Positions 1 to 10,665 of a DNA stretch of 64,000 nucleotides are shown in pieces. The notes beneath the pieces are model-generated. The model searched no databases, had not been told where the DNA came from, and saw only the letters and a program-made list of their open reading frames with translations. Source of the stretch: Rhyacichthys aspro (Eukaryota > Chordata > Actinopteri > Gobiiformes > Rhyacichthyidae); the NCBI GenBank assembly GCA_036850595.1, contig CM072168.1, positions 19,149,982 to 19,213,981 on the forward strand, given 5' to 3'. A program made the translations under genes and the position numbers. Numbering within the stretch: position 1 is the first letter of the stretch; the number at the start of each line of letters is the position of its first letter.

Positions 1-819
1 GACCAATAGAACACGCGATGAGAGCGTTTTTGATTGGTTAATGTTTTTAAGGCACCACCACTTGCACATTTGACATATAATTTTTTTTTTTTTTTAAGAC
101 CTCTTATTTTCCAATGTCTTATATGCAAGTAAAAACAAATTTATAAAATATAACAAAAAATGTTTACAAAAACATCTTCTATTCTACCTTTAATACAGCT
201 AGTGATAAGTACTGTTATTTGTGTGCACACTAACTGAAACCATGGCCCTGTGTCTCATCCAGACCAGGTTGGATGGCGAGCTACTGAAAGGCCAAGAACC
301 TAGAACCTGAACTGACCTAATTCATTTCAACTCAGAGGAAAAAAAGACTTTTTTCCCTCTCAAGCCAAGGAGTCCCCTTTTGTCAAGCTGGCTGGTAGGA
401 GGCTCCTGTAGCCTATACAAACTTTTGCCCCGCGTTACATTTCCAAGTCCCTCTCCAAATAGACATTTGCCATTCTGCCCTTTCCAAACTCTATTCCCCT
501 GTGGAGTAAACTTATCGGGCCGCTGTGTGGGTTATGGACTGTGGGTTTGGGAAGTTGGAAATGAACAAAACATTGAAATATATAGCCTTAATGGTTGTAA
601 CTATTGAGATTTTTGTATATGTTGTCTGTCTGAAAATCTTATCAATATAAGGTACCTCCAACCCCATGACGTTCAGTCTCTGTGTCTCCCTTCAGTTATA
701 GACAAGTCTTTTCTTCTGATACATACTAGCCTATATCAATAACTCTAGCTGGTGCAGTTATCCCCTCTTTTAGTAGATTGTACTTATACATATTGGTTAT
801 AACTAGCATACTCGCTACA
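1..819. other. Unassigned left flank, probably transposon-derived
   Basis: No credible gene is visible. The shared segmental duplication starts abruptly at about 820. Sequence just before it ends in ...GCTACA, which would fit the right end of an inserted element such as an LTR, but the left end lies outside the window or is not recognisable. The short open frame at 380-607 has no domain signature. Confidence 0.35.
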
Positions 820-1220
820 CTATGTTTGTATTTGGTCATGTGACTGTCTGCCTACGTCTGATTGGTAGATGGTATATGGTAATAAAGCTTACAATGTGTA
901 GTACAAATGGTAAAACAATAAAAAGTAACAGGTCGAGTGTAGGCCACATCTACTCAAGTAAAAGTCAAAAGTATAGTGCAGTAAAACTACTCTTAGAAGT
1001 ACATTATTTGACAAAGTTACTCAACTAAATGTAAGTAAGTCTGGCAAAAGGAATGATGTAGGCTGGTACAACCTTCGCCTGAACTTATCATGTTAAAGCT
1101 GCTTTCCTTGCACTGATTTGTATAGGTAAATATATTCATACAAATTTATTTGCAAAGCATTGAATGCAAGTTAGTGTCATAGACATGAAATCTGTGATCT
1201 GGTAGAGTTGTGTTCATCTG

Positions 1221-1230
1221 CTTTTATAGC
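1221..1230 (+). promoter_or_regulatory. Candidate TATA box of gene 1
   Basis: The motif CTTTTATAGC lies about 90 bases before the start codon of gene 1. It is kept at the same place before gene 6 (38695-38704) and gene 7 (43101-43110). The spacing suits a TATA element with a short 5' UTR, but no transcript evidence is available, and conservation may simply reflect recent duplication. Confidence 0.3.
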
Positions 1231-1311
1231 CTTAGTGCTCATTTTTAGTTTTTTATTATACATTTGAAACCTGTGTGGAGACAACTACTTTCTTTCAAAA
1301 AGGGTTGAGAC

Positions 1312-3790
1312 ATGCATGTTGAAGTGCTTATACTCTACCTGCTCTATGGTAAGATTTATGGTATATCTGATTATTATATTCTACTGTTCAGTTATTAACT
1401 ACATCACAAATGTCCAGGGCATATCCTCGTCCCGTTTGCTCTCAGCAGAATTCAGGAGTACCACTTTATCAACTTGAACCGGAATTGGACCGATGCTCAA
1501 CTTTACTGCAGAGATAAATACACCGACTTAGCCACATTTGAAAGTTTGGAGGATCTTTACAGGATAGATAAAGGCAATAATTTAGACATATGGATTGGTC
1601 TGTTTGATGACCCTGCGTCCTGGAGAGGAGTCATGACCAATGACTCTAACTCCTGGAGGTGGTCTGCCACTGGGACAACGAGCCCCAGTCGATACCAGAA
1701 CTGGGCTGCAGGTGAACCGAACAATTACGCTGGAAAAGAAATGTGTGTCTCCGCACAAAATGACCAATGGAATGACAACAACTGTGCCAACAGATTATAT
1801 TTTGTATGTTATAAAGGTAAGATGTTCTTAAAATCCACAGAATTTTGACATTATTTGGGTTTTTATGAAGTTACATGGAGTTAATTATATTGTCACAGCA
1901 TAAATATCAAGCATTCATTAACTGTTAACAACTGGAAGCTTGAATATTAAATTTTAAACAAATCCATATGATTTAGTAATAGTTAATGTTTATGTTACAC
2001 CTTGTGGTCAATGAAGTTGTCAAAATATGGATGGTATGCTAATCTTCAGGTCTTATCCCAACATATACTAGTGCAGCAATTTATCCAGGCCAATACATGT
2101 AAATGTTCAAAATACAAAGATAGTAATGGAATAAGTAGGATCATAGGACTGGGATTGATAAAACAAGGACATGTGACAGATTAATGTAACCAAGCACTAT
2201 CTATGTGTAACCACAGGTGGCTTTTAATTGACATATAAAGTTACATCTACTTATTTACATTTGTTATTAACTGTACATTTATTGATTCACACTGTTGGTC
2301 TAACATTTTTGGTTACTATTTTCAGTCCAATCAGACACAAAGGAGTTGATTCTTGTCAGTACATCAAAGACCTGGGCTGAGTCTGTGGCCTACTGCAGAC
2401 TGCACTATCACGACCTGGCCATGATCGAAAACTCAACTGAAAACCAAGCATTAGTTGGATCTATAGGAGGTGCACTGGCCTGGATCGGCCTGTACCGAAC
2501 GCCTTGGAGGTGGTCCGACAACAACAACAGCAGCTTCAGACACTGGTCATCTGGAGAACCAAATAGCGGGTTAGAGTTCTGTGCTATTCAGACATCAAAC
2601 TATTTTTGGCATGATGTGCCCTGTTCAAAACAGTATCCTTTCGTCTGTCACGGAGGTAAGAAATAAGTTTAAGTGCCATTTTCATGTATCAATTGTATAG
2701 GATGCCAAATGTAAAAAAAAAGAAAAAGCGCGTTAACTTTTTGCATATTTTTTTTTAGTTCAGTGCATTAAAAAATTACAATGGAAAAACAAGACACGCT
2801 GCTAAATGGACAATTGTGCTTTAAAAGATTACTGGGTGGTTCTTGGAAAAGAGTCAAATAATATGTGTGATTTGCAAAGATTTAAATTTTCTGTAAGGTT
2901 TTAAATGACACAAGTTTACGCAAATTGACTTTTTTAAAAGTCAAAGTTCTGAAGCACAAAGTGAATGTATTGGTAATTCACTTTAAGTTACCGTATTTTT
3001 TGGGCTATAAAGCACACTTAAAATCATTATATTTTCTCAAAAATCGACAGGGTGCCTTATAATCCTGTGCACTTTATAGTCCAAAAAATATGTTAATGTA
3101 TTTTATGAAAGGTTTCTCATTTAAGTTATTAAGTTATTTGTCAAATAATTTTTACATTAATACACTGGTCTGTGATAGTGACTCAGTTTTGAATCTGTAG
3201 TTAAATGATTCAAAATAATGTTAATTACCTTCTCTTAAATTAAAGATTCAGTGTGTTTATTAAAAGTTGACAAGTTAATCACAATTAATTTGTTAATTTA
3301 AGATTTCACATGTTAAGGCCCAAAAGTGAATCAAAATTCTGCAAAATGCTGTATTCATACTAAATAAATCAAATGATGACTTGAACGAGAATAGAATACC
3401 TTTGAAAAGGCATGTATTAAGATGTTTTTTTTATATTTGGCATCCCATACTCATGCTGTTTATTTCCATATTTACAACACCCTGAACTTATAATAACAAT
3501 GTCCCTTAACTAGCTCTAAAGAGACGGTCAATCATCACGATAAGGCTTCAACTCCAAACTAACTCTGACTTGTCTGATCCTGCCATCAGTCACCAACTCT
3601 TTAAACCGGTAAGTTTCCAAAAATTGAAATCATCTTCTTTGTGTGTTGTCCTAATATAACATTTCTCTCTTGGTTTTAGCTTGAACAAAGCCTTAGAAAC
3701 AATCGGACTGTTTTCAAGTTGAGCTGGAACACGCCACCGACAAAACAAGAGGTGAAGCCCAAGAAAAAAGATGCCTGCAATAATGTTTAA
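1312..3790 (+). CDS. Gene 1: secreted tandem C-type lectin, five exons
   Basis: Exons: 1312-1348, 1418-1816, 2326-2655, 3514-3608, 3680-3790 (972 nt, 323 aa). Exon 1 encodes the leader MHVEVLILYLLYG, continued by HILVPFAL in exon 2. Exon 2 is CTLD1, with the WIGLFDDP and WRWS core, four canonical cysteines, EPN and WND; EPN plus WND is the classical mannose-type calcium site. Exon 3 is CTLD2 with EPN but WHD instead of WND, so sugar binding there is less certain. Exons 4-5 encode the tail (LQTNSDLSDPAI ... FKLSWNTPPTK) and end with TAA. Introns after exons 1-3 are phase 1, and the one after exon 4 is phase 0. All four introns are GT/AG. No membrane segment follows, so secretion is expected. 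Gene 7 is the duplicate. The family resembles fish proteins usually labelled mannose receptor-like, but no specific orthologue is recognised. Confidence 0.88.
2991..3092. mobile_element. 102-bp TA-flanked MITE in intron 3 of gene 1
   Basis: A nearly palindromic element starts CCGTATTTTTTGGGCTATAA and ends with the approximate reverse complement, TTTATAGTCCAAAAAATATG. TTA lies on both sides, consistent with a TA target duplication as used by Tc1/mariner-type elements. It is also present in gene 7 (44870-44971) and absent from gene 6 (around 40390-40412), where flanking sequence is continuous. The termini resemble those of the larger element at 21690-22309. Confidence 0.75.
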
Positions 3791-5171
3791 ATACTACGTT
3801 GAGCACATTATCGTTTGTTTGTTTAAAACCAGAGCTACATATGTTTAATACCTTGTGTTTAGCAGCTAAGACTTGTAAAGAAACGGTAGAGAATTATGAT
3901 TGCATGATTTATGTAGTTTAACTTAGCAACAAATGTATGCAGAATATGTATTTATGGCACAGCTTGTGTTCTGTTGGAAAGGCCATTATCATAAAAAAAG
4001 TTGTGTAAATTCTATAGGTGTTCTTTTGGGTGAACAGTAGACAAAGACAAAATGACAAATTAATTTTATGTTTATACAGTATATTACAATATGAAAATAC
4101 AATATGTGTTTTTTTAATTGATTACATATTGTAATTGTAAAAAAAAGGATTTTCATAGACAAAGAGACACTCCCATTGGTTTGCACTGTCAACACTAAAT
4201 CCATCTAGTTGGAGGAAATGATTTAAACCCAAGATTGTAAATTGTAAAGTAAATGATTTGTGGAATAAACAGGCTGTATCTCCTGTTTTATTTGAGAGAA
4301 TTTTCTGCTGGGTAGGGGGGCTTTGGCCAATCACAGCTCACGTCAGGGAAAAGAAGCGCTCCCATTGGTCCCAACAGCTGTCAATAGAAGGTTTAATGGC
4401 TGCTGATGAAACAAAAGTCTATACTCAACTTTAGTATGTCTTAACACAGCATAACAGCAAACAACAGAGAAAAGAGGCAACATGAACCAGGGATAAATAT
4501 TGACAATTGAATCATGTAATGTTTAACGAGGAGATAATTGCTCTGTTGACAGTAAAGACGGGGCTAAAAGTAAGTAAGCTATAGACTTAAGTTTGGTGCA
4601 ATATTAGTATTTTCTGGAAAGAAATTCAGGTTTTCAAATTTAAAAAAGGAAAAACAGTAAAGGTCCCTGGGCTACTTTTGTAGGAGAGCAGTGTGTGAGA
4701 CCAGGACGGCAAAAAGACAATTGTGTAGTGGAGTTTTAATGAGATGGAGATCACTGCACTTAACTCTCTAAACTAATGCCAAGCTATGAGTCAAAAGATT
4801 AAGGTAAAAAATAAACTTTGATGTAATGTATGACTATTTCTATGAGTTTTAACGCTGGAGTTAGTAGAGCAGAGTGTGTGCTGCAGCATGACAAAGGCAT
4901 GTAATCCTACTGACTTTCACAACTTCTACTGGAAAGTGCAAGCTGCCAGCCAAGATACACCCTCACGACTGATTTGAATAGTTAAATATATTCTTAGATA
5001 TACATTTTCATAACATTAGAAAGTCTGAACTTCTGTCTCAGAGAGCTGGACACTGCTGATGTGAGTTCATCTTCTCTTATTACTCTTAATAGTTATAATT
5101 TTGCACATCAGAGAAACATGATCTGTACATTTGCAAAAATCTCATCTTTTCTAAAAGGATGAAAGTCAGAC
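3791..5171. other. Intergenic region between gene 1 and pseudogene 2
   Basis: No coding exon is seen. AATAAA at 4264-4269 is a possible polyadenylation signal for gene 1. Two CCAAT-type motifs (GGCCAATCAC near 4326 and its inverse CCCATTGG near 4361) lie about 0.8 kb before the leader exon of pseudogene 2. The same stretch at 45670-47050 differs by only a few bases. Confidence 0.5.
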
Positions 5172-7832
5172 ATGGACGTTAAAGTGCTTTCCGTTTACCT
5201 GCTCTGTGGTAAGAGTCAACATATTCCAGTTTTATATTTAATCTAAACTCAAGTCATTTGAAGAGCTTGTTTAGAGCACTAGGTTTATGTCAGTAACTCA
5301 GAGTAAACTTAAGGAGTTGACCTAATGTTCTTTGACAAACATCCAGGGATTATCCTCGTCCCGTGTGTTAACAGCACAAACTATGAGTACCACTTTATCA
5401 ACTTAACCATGAACTGGACCAATGCTCAAAGTTACTGCAGAGATAAATACTCCGACCTGGACACCATTGAAAGTGCAGACGACCTGGAAAGGTCAGGTGT
5501 ACTGACTAATGTATCAGTGTGGATGGGTCTGTTTGATGACCCTGAACACCCCCACCCCCCCTTGTTCTGTAGTCAGGTGCCGTTGGGAGAGTGTGTCTGT
5601 TTAAGCCTGATACATATGCTGTGTACATGACTTTTTAATGTCTTTTCTTACCAGTTCAATCAGCCTCTAAACAGTTCACTGTTTTTAACACTTTAATGAC
5701 CTACAATCAAGCTTTGTCCTACTGCAGACAGCACTATTACGACCTCGCAATGATCGAAAATTCAGCTGAAAACGAAGCGCTGACAAAGAAATGACCAAGT
5801 TCAACCAGTACAGTGTGGATCGGCCTGTCCCGAAATCCGTGGAGATGGTCTGATAACAGCACCATGTAACCCACGTGACCTGAGCTAATTGGTACCCACG
5901 TGACTATTTCACTGCTGCACCCCACTTTCTTTAAGTTCCGGGGCAGCCTGTGTCACTTCCTCTTGCTCCAGCGCTGCTGCTCACTGTGGCTGTGGTTCGT
6001 GGTCTGGTCGGCGTCCCAATTGTTTGTTCTTTCAATAAAACAACTTGTGCATCAACCTAATTGAGCCTTGTATCATCCACTCGACGGTGAGTTGAATCAT
6101 TAATGCAAAAGGGTTAACCGAGCAGTATTTGCGGCGCTAACACTGCCTAATTGTAAGTTCACCACTCAATTCTTCATTGAGCTAACGGCTAATTTAGCTA
6201 TCGCTTTCATACAGGTCAATGTGACCAATTAACCTTTGTATTGGCTTAATGCGTAAATAAATTAAATTGATAAGTCAGCCGAATTAGTGGCAATACCTTT
6301 AGTATCTAAAGGACACCCTTGTTTTGTTTGGTTTTGACCATTTTATGGTGTTTTTGTTACTTTTGATCAACCGCTAACGCGGCAATGGCACCTTTGAATG
6401 TACCATATACAAAGTAAATGTAGCTACACATTTTGAACATGTTGCGCAACTATTGAATGTTCTGTTATGTTTTAATGACTCGTTAGCCATAACGCTACTT
6501 GATTTTGAGTTTAACATTTTTGAAGTGCACTTAAACTTTGTCTTGAATATAATGTAAATTGCCTTTATATTGTCTTTAAGATAATATAGTGTTGTATTGT
6601 GTAATAATTTGTTGTAGTTTAGCTATGATATATAGCACTTTTGTTTGTTGGAAAAACATTTATAATGTATTTATTTTTGGTAATGGTTACAAACCATTTG
6701 ATTAAGCTAATGCTTATTTAATTTATTTTGCACTTTTACTTAATTTGTGTTTTGACCTTTTAGGTCAGATCCCCCCCATTGATGACAACCTTCTTAAATT
6801 GATGGCGAGCTACCTACAACACCTTGTGGTAGGAAATTGAACCCCTGTTGTTTTCCCAACCACAAGGACACCTAATAATCCCACCTTGCCCATTTGGCCT
6901 TTCTTTATTTTTCATATGGACATATTCCCCCATTTTGGATTCTTGCCCCTGTCATATCAAATACACGGACTCAAACCTCAGAACGGTATATGAACTGTAT
7001 ATGAAATTGTCATTTGGTTTTTCATTTGATTTTGTTGAATAGTTCTTTTATATTGTCACAATTTATATTGTTGTTATTATATAATACAGTCTAATATATA
7101 AATATACAATTATTGATCATTATTACTGCATATCTCTTTATATTAATAATGTGATTATAATTTTCAATACATTATCTGAAACTATTCTTTGTCTGTCAAT
7201 CATTCACCACTTGTGACTCCATGCTGATACCTATTTCTGATCGCTATAAAGTACTTAGTCCGCCTAGCCTACCGCGTTACAACCAGTAACTTCAGAAAAT
7301 GGGCAAGTAGTGAATGATGCAAGCAAACAAAATTGTTGTGCTTTTCACACATCGAGCCGTACTTGGATTGACTGGATGTGCTTTACTGAGCTACCATTCA
7401 TCTGTCACGGAGGTAACAGTGTGAATGTACATAAACACACTACTAAAACATTTCATTAATGTATTTTCTTAATTGTGCAGCCCTGAAATTAAGAAGTACC
7501 ACAACAGTCCAGATAACACTCCAGACTAACGCTGACTTATCTGATCCTACCATTCATGGTCAGCTCATCAAACTTGTAAGTTTTGGTGTTGTTGACTCTA
7601 TATAATTGACCTTTGTTCATTTTGTAATTCATTTTAATATATTTTTATTTTTTTCTTGAAGCTTGCAGTAAAGCATATGACAGAAGCGATGGGATTAAAG
7701 CTGAAGTGGACCAAGCCACCAACAAAACAAAAGAGGGACGTTATCAGAAAGTGTTACTTAGTCATATTCAGTGATGGTAATAAATGTAAACTCTATAAAA
7801 ACAACTTTGCGTTAAATGGTTCATGGTATTAA
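5172..7832 (+). pseudogene. Gene 2: C-type lectin pseudogene split by an LTR-like insertion
   Basis: Exon 1 (5172-5208) gives an intact leader, MDVKVLSVYLLCG. Exon 2 starts at 5347 and reads as CTLD1 up to GLFDDP, then breaks off into unrelated C-rich sequence, so the calcium-site half is lost. Exon 3 starts near 5653 and reads as CTLD2 until an in-frame TGA at about 5792. The frame then continues VWIGLSRNPWRWSDNS and is interrupted at 5865 by a 1.4-kb insertion. After 7285 it resumes as SNFRKWAS with further stops and frame slips, ending at a CHGG remnant before a GTAAC donor. Exons 4 (7481-7575) and 5 (from 7662) keep an open tail (LQTNADLSDPTI, LKLKWTKPPTK). Against copy 2', the last exon has lost two bases and reads through to 7832. 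It was inactivated before the segmental duplication. Confidence 0.85.
5865..7281 (+). mobile_element. Probable solo LTR inserted in exon 3 of pseudogene 2
   Basis: The 1417-bp insert begins TGTAAC and ends GTTACA, giving TG...CA ends and a six-base inverted repeat. It is flanked by a direct repeat ACCA at 5861-5864 and 7282-7285. Removing it and one ACCA restores a continuous CTLD reading, N-S-T-S-N-F-R. An AATAAA lies near 6033. No gag or pol frame is present, which suits a solo LTR. A non-autonomous DNA transposon is less likely, given the 4-bp duplication and TG/CA ends. The copy at 47754-49157 has the same ends and flanks. Orientation is inferred only from the polyadenylation motif. Confidence 0.65.
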
Positions 7833-8490
7833 CATGTGCTTAATGCAAAGACACACAGTACATAGTGTAGTGTATTTTTGTTGTAACATGATAATAACAT
7901 GTTCACATCTTGTCTTATTCATCAGTTTAATAAACAGATGGAGTCCTTTGTTTTCAAAGTTTTTATTCCACCAATTAATGCACAGTGTGTTTAAGTCAAA
8001 ATACAGTACAAACGTTCTCTATGAGTTGATTTATTAACATATACAAAAGATTATTAGTATTTAACTGCGCACTCTCGTAACACTCTATTGTTGACTCAGT
8101 GAGCGAATAAAGAGACAACCTTGTGGAGCTGGAATTAAAATCACTGTTCAGCTGTGGACTCAAAGCTGTAAAAGCACCACTAAAGACAAGATTTATTTAT
8201 TTTTTATTATTTGAATTCATTGAGGTCATTGTTTTGTCTGACACATATTTAAGAATAAATATTAAAGCATCACAGCAGAATGGCCTGTGACTACAAGACC
8301 TATATTTAGCACAATGCTACAGGATAATCAGCACAATTTGAGCCTAATTCTGCCCATTTTACAATCGCAGGGGTCTGTGAAACTGCTTTATTACATTTAT
8401 AGTCTACAGTAAAAACCGTCAACATGTTTAACAGTAAATAAAAGTCATTTAGTTCCTCTGAAACCTACATAATTTCAACCAAACCACTGC
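7833..8490. other. Intergenic, no gene seen
   Basis: AT-rich sequence between pseudogene 2 and the LINE fragment. Against the right copy (49638-50486) it lacks about 30 bases near 8105. Nothing else is recognised. Confidence 0.4.
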
Positions 8491-8567
8491 ATGTCTAGTA
8501 ATGGAGTGTCTTTCCAATTATATGACGACTTAATCAAAACAGAAAGAGGTGAGGAGTATTTTCCACT

Positions 8568-10245
8568 TCATTCAACACAACACAAATATGCTAGCTGTAA
8601 AAGCAGCAGAAAGTTGCATTTTTGCATAAAACCAGAGCTACTGTGCTCCTGTGCAGCCATGATGAGTGCCTCTGTGCCGTCCTTCAGTGCAGCTCGTTCT
8701 TGGTAGAATTTGTTGATGTCAGCCACTTCATTTATCTGGAGGTGGTACATCCCATGTAGGGGCCTCTCCTTCCATGATGGTACCTCCAGCACCTCTTCCT
8801 CACATTCACTAAGTCCTTTATCTGTCCGGGCCGTTTTCCTGATATATTCCAGGATCCTGGATGTTTCGTCCTGGATAGTGGTTCGGACACTCACTAGTCC
8901 TCTGCCTCCTTTGTTGTGCTTAGTGTACAGTCTCGGGGTGCTGGATTTGGGGTGGAACCCTCCATGCACGGTGAGGAGCCTCTGTGTTTTCACATCTGTG
9001 GTCTGTATCTCTTCCTTTGGCCAGCTTATCATTCCAGCAGGGTATCTGATAACTGGCAGGGCATAGCTGTTGATTACCCAGTTTTTTACATTAAGCTGTT
9101 ACTGCATTTCTTGGCCTCTTCAAGGTTGCCATTTGCTTGTGGGATTCCCAGGTACTTGTAGCTCTCCTCAGTGTCTGCTATTGTTCCTTCTGGGAGTGAG
9201 ACCCCTTCTGTATGGCCTACCTTCCCTCTCTTTGTCACCATCCGACCACACTTCTCAAATCCGAATGACATTCCGATGTCATTGCTGTAGATCCTGGTTG
9301 TGTGGATCAGTGAGTCAGTGTCTCCCTCACTCTTGGGGTATAGCTTGATGTCATCCATGTAGAGGAGGTGACTGATGGTGGCCCTGTTCCTGAGTCTGTA
9401 TCCATAGCCAGATTATTATTTGGCTGAGGGGGTTCAGACCGATGCAGAACAGCAGTGGAGCATCTCCTTGGTATATGTCACATTTGATGGACACTTGCAC
9501 TTTCAATTGGCCTCAAGGGTGGGGTCTGCCACAGCCTCATCGAGTTTGCAATGAAGGATCTTAGAGTCCTGTTGATGTTGTATATCTCCAAGCATTCCAT
9601 AATCTATGTGTGTGACATTAAGTCTTAGGCTTTCTTGTAATCAATCCAGGCGGTGCACAGATTGGTATTGGCCTGGTTTTGCCGTCACAAGCCACTGTTC
9701 TGTTTACCAGCAGCTGGTGTGTTGCTCCTCTGGTATTTCTACCGATGCTCTTCTGTGCTCATGTATTGTTCCATATACCCACTTATCTTAGCTGCTATGA
9801 TGCCTGACATGAGCTTCCATGTTGTGGAGAAACAGGTAATTGGCTTGTAGTTGGATGGGATCGTACCCTTCAGGGAGTCCTTCAGGATCAGGATTGTCTG
9901 GCCTTTAGTTAACCATTCAGGGTGAGTCCCATCCTTTAGCAGATGGTTCATTTGTGCTGCCAGGTGCTCATGGAGTGTAGGAAGCTTCTCTAGCCAGTGG
10001 TGTGACTCATGTCAGGGCCTGTTGCTGTCCAGTTTTTCATAACTAAGCCTCTTTCTTGGATGTCTGCCACTGTGATGGTGACTAGAACATGTTGCTGTGG
10101 TCTGTTGTTAGATCTACCAGCCACGGTGCATTGCTGTTGTGTGATGCGTCCATCTCCCATATACTTTTCCAGTACTGTTCGGTTTCCAGCCTTGGTGGGT
10201 CTGCTCTGGTGTTGTTACCATGCCATTGAGAGTACACTTTAGCAG
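8568..10245 (-). mobile_element. Non-LTR retrotransposon RT fragment, possibly R4/REL-endonuclease type
   Basis: Reading the minus strand from high to low coordinates gives successive pieces of a reverse transcriptase. 9951-9739 has the palm-start segment IPSNYKPITCFSTTWKLMSG. 9358-9086 has the catalytic box as MDDIKLYPKS, followed by SYKYLGIPQANGN. 9032-8568 has WPKEEIQTTDVKTQRLLTVHGGFHPKS and DRPLHGMY-type sequence (here ERPLHGMYH). The order matches a widespread fish LINE. Stops and frameshifts separate the pieces, and the C-terminal endonuclease is missing, so it is dead. The R4/Dong-type assignment is from memory of the family and is tentative. The copy is at 50507-52165. Confidence 0.7.
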
Positions 10246-10265
10246 GTTGTGGAGAGAACAGCCGG

Positions 10266-10665
10266 TTTTATCAAGATGCTGATCAGACAGCATGGCTATT
10301 TCACAGGTAGGCCTTAGGCTGGCCACAGTAAAAGGCCACTCTAAAATGTGAAATTTAACTGTAGCAGATGCTGGATGTGGAGATCCTGGGCCAGCTGGAT
10401 GTACTGCCAAATTCTCAACAGCTCTGGTAAACATTCCTGCAGTCAGCTGCCAACTGCATGCTCCCTGAAAACCTGTGGCGTTGTGCTGTGTGATAAAACT
10501 GCACATTTAAGTGTGTCCTTTTATTGTGGCCAGCCTAAGGCACACCTGTGCAATAATCATGCTGTCTAATCAGCAGCTTGATAAGCCACACTTGTAAGGT
10601 GGATGGATTATCTCAGCAAAGGAGAAGTGCTCACTAACACAGATTTAGACAGATTTGTGAACAAT
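10266..10665 (-). mobile_element. Internally deleted Tc1-like DNA transposon
   Basis: Two arms of roughly 85 bp (about 10266-10352 and 10500-10583) are inverted repeats sharing CTGATNAGACAGCAT and CCTTAGGCTGGCCACA. Between them the minus strand encodes a scrap of transposase N-terminus, LTAGMFTRAVENLAVHPAG, which matches the helix-turn-helix region of Tc1-family transposases. The element is far too short to be active and abuts the LINE fragment. The copy is at 52183-52582. Confidence 0.72.

Noticed and set aside
1582..1767. Minus-strand open frame opposite CTLD1, with similar antisense frames opposite other CTLD exons (14471-14821, 23611-23916, 39002-39241)
   Set aside because: They share an antisense peptide (GARCPSGRPPPGV-like) only because they lie opposite the same conserved codons of the WRWS region. 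They cross splice sites and have no signals of their own.
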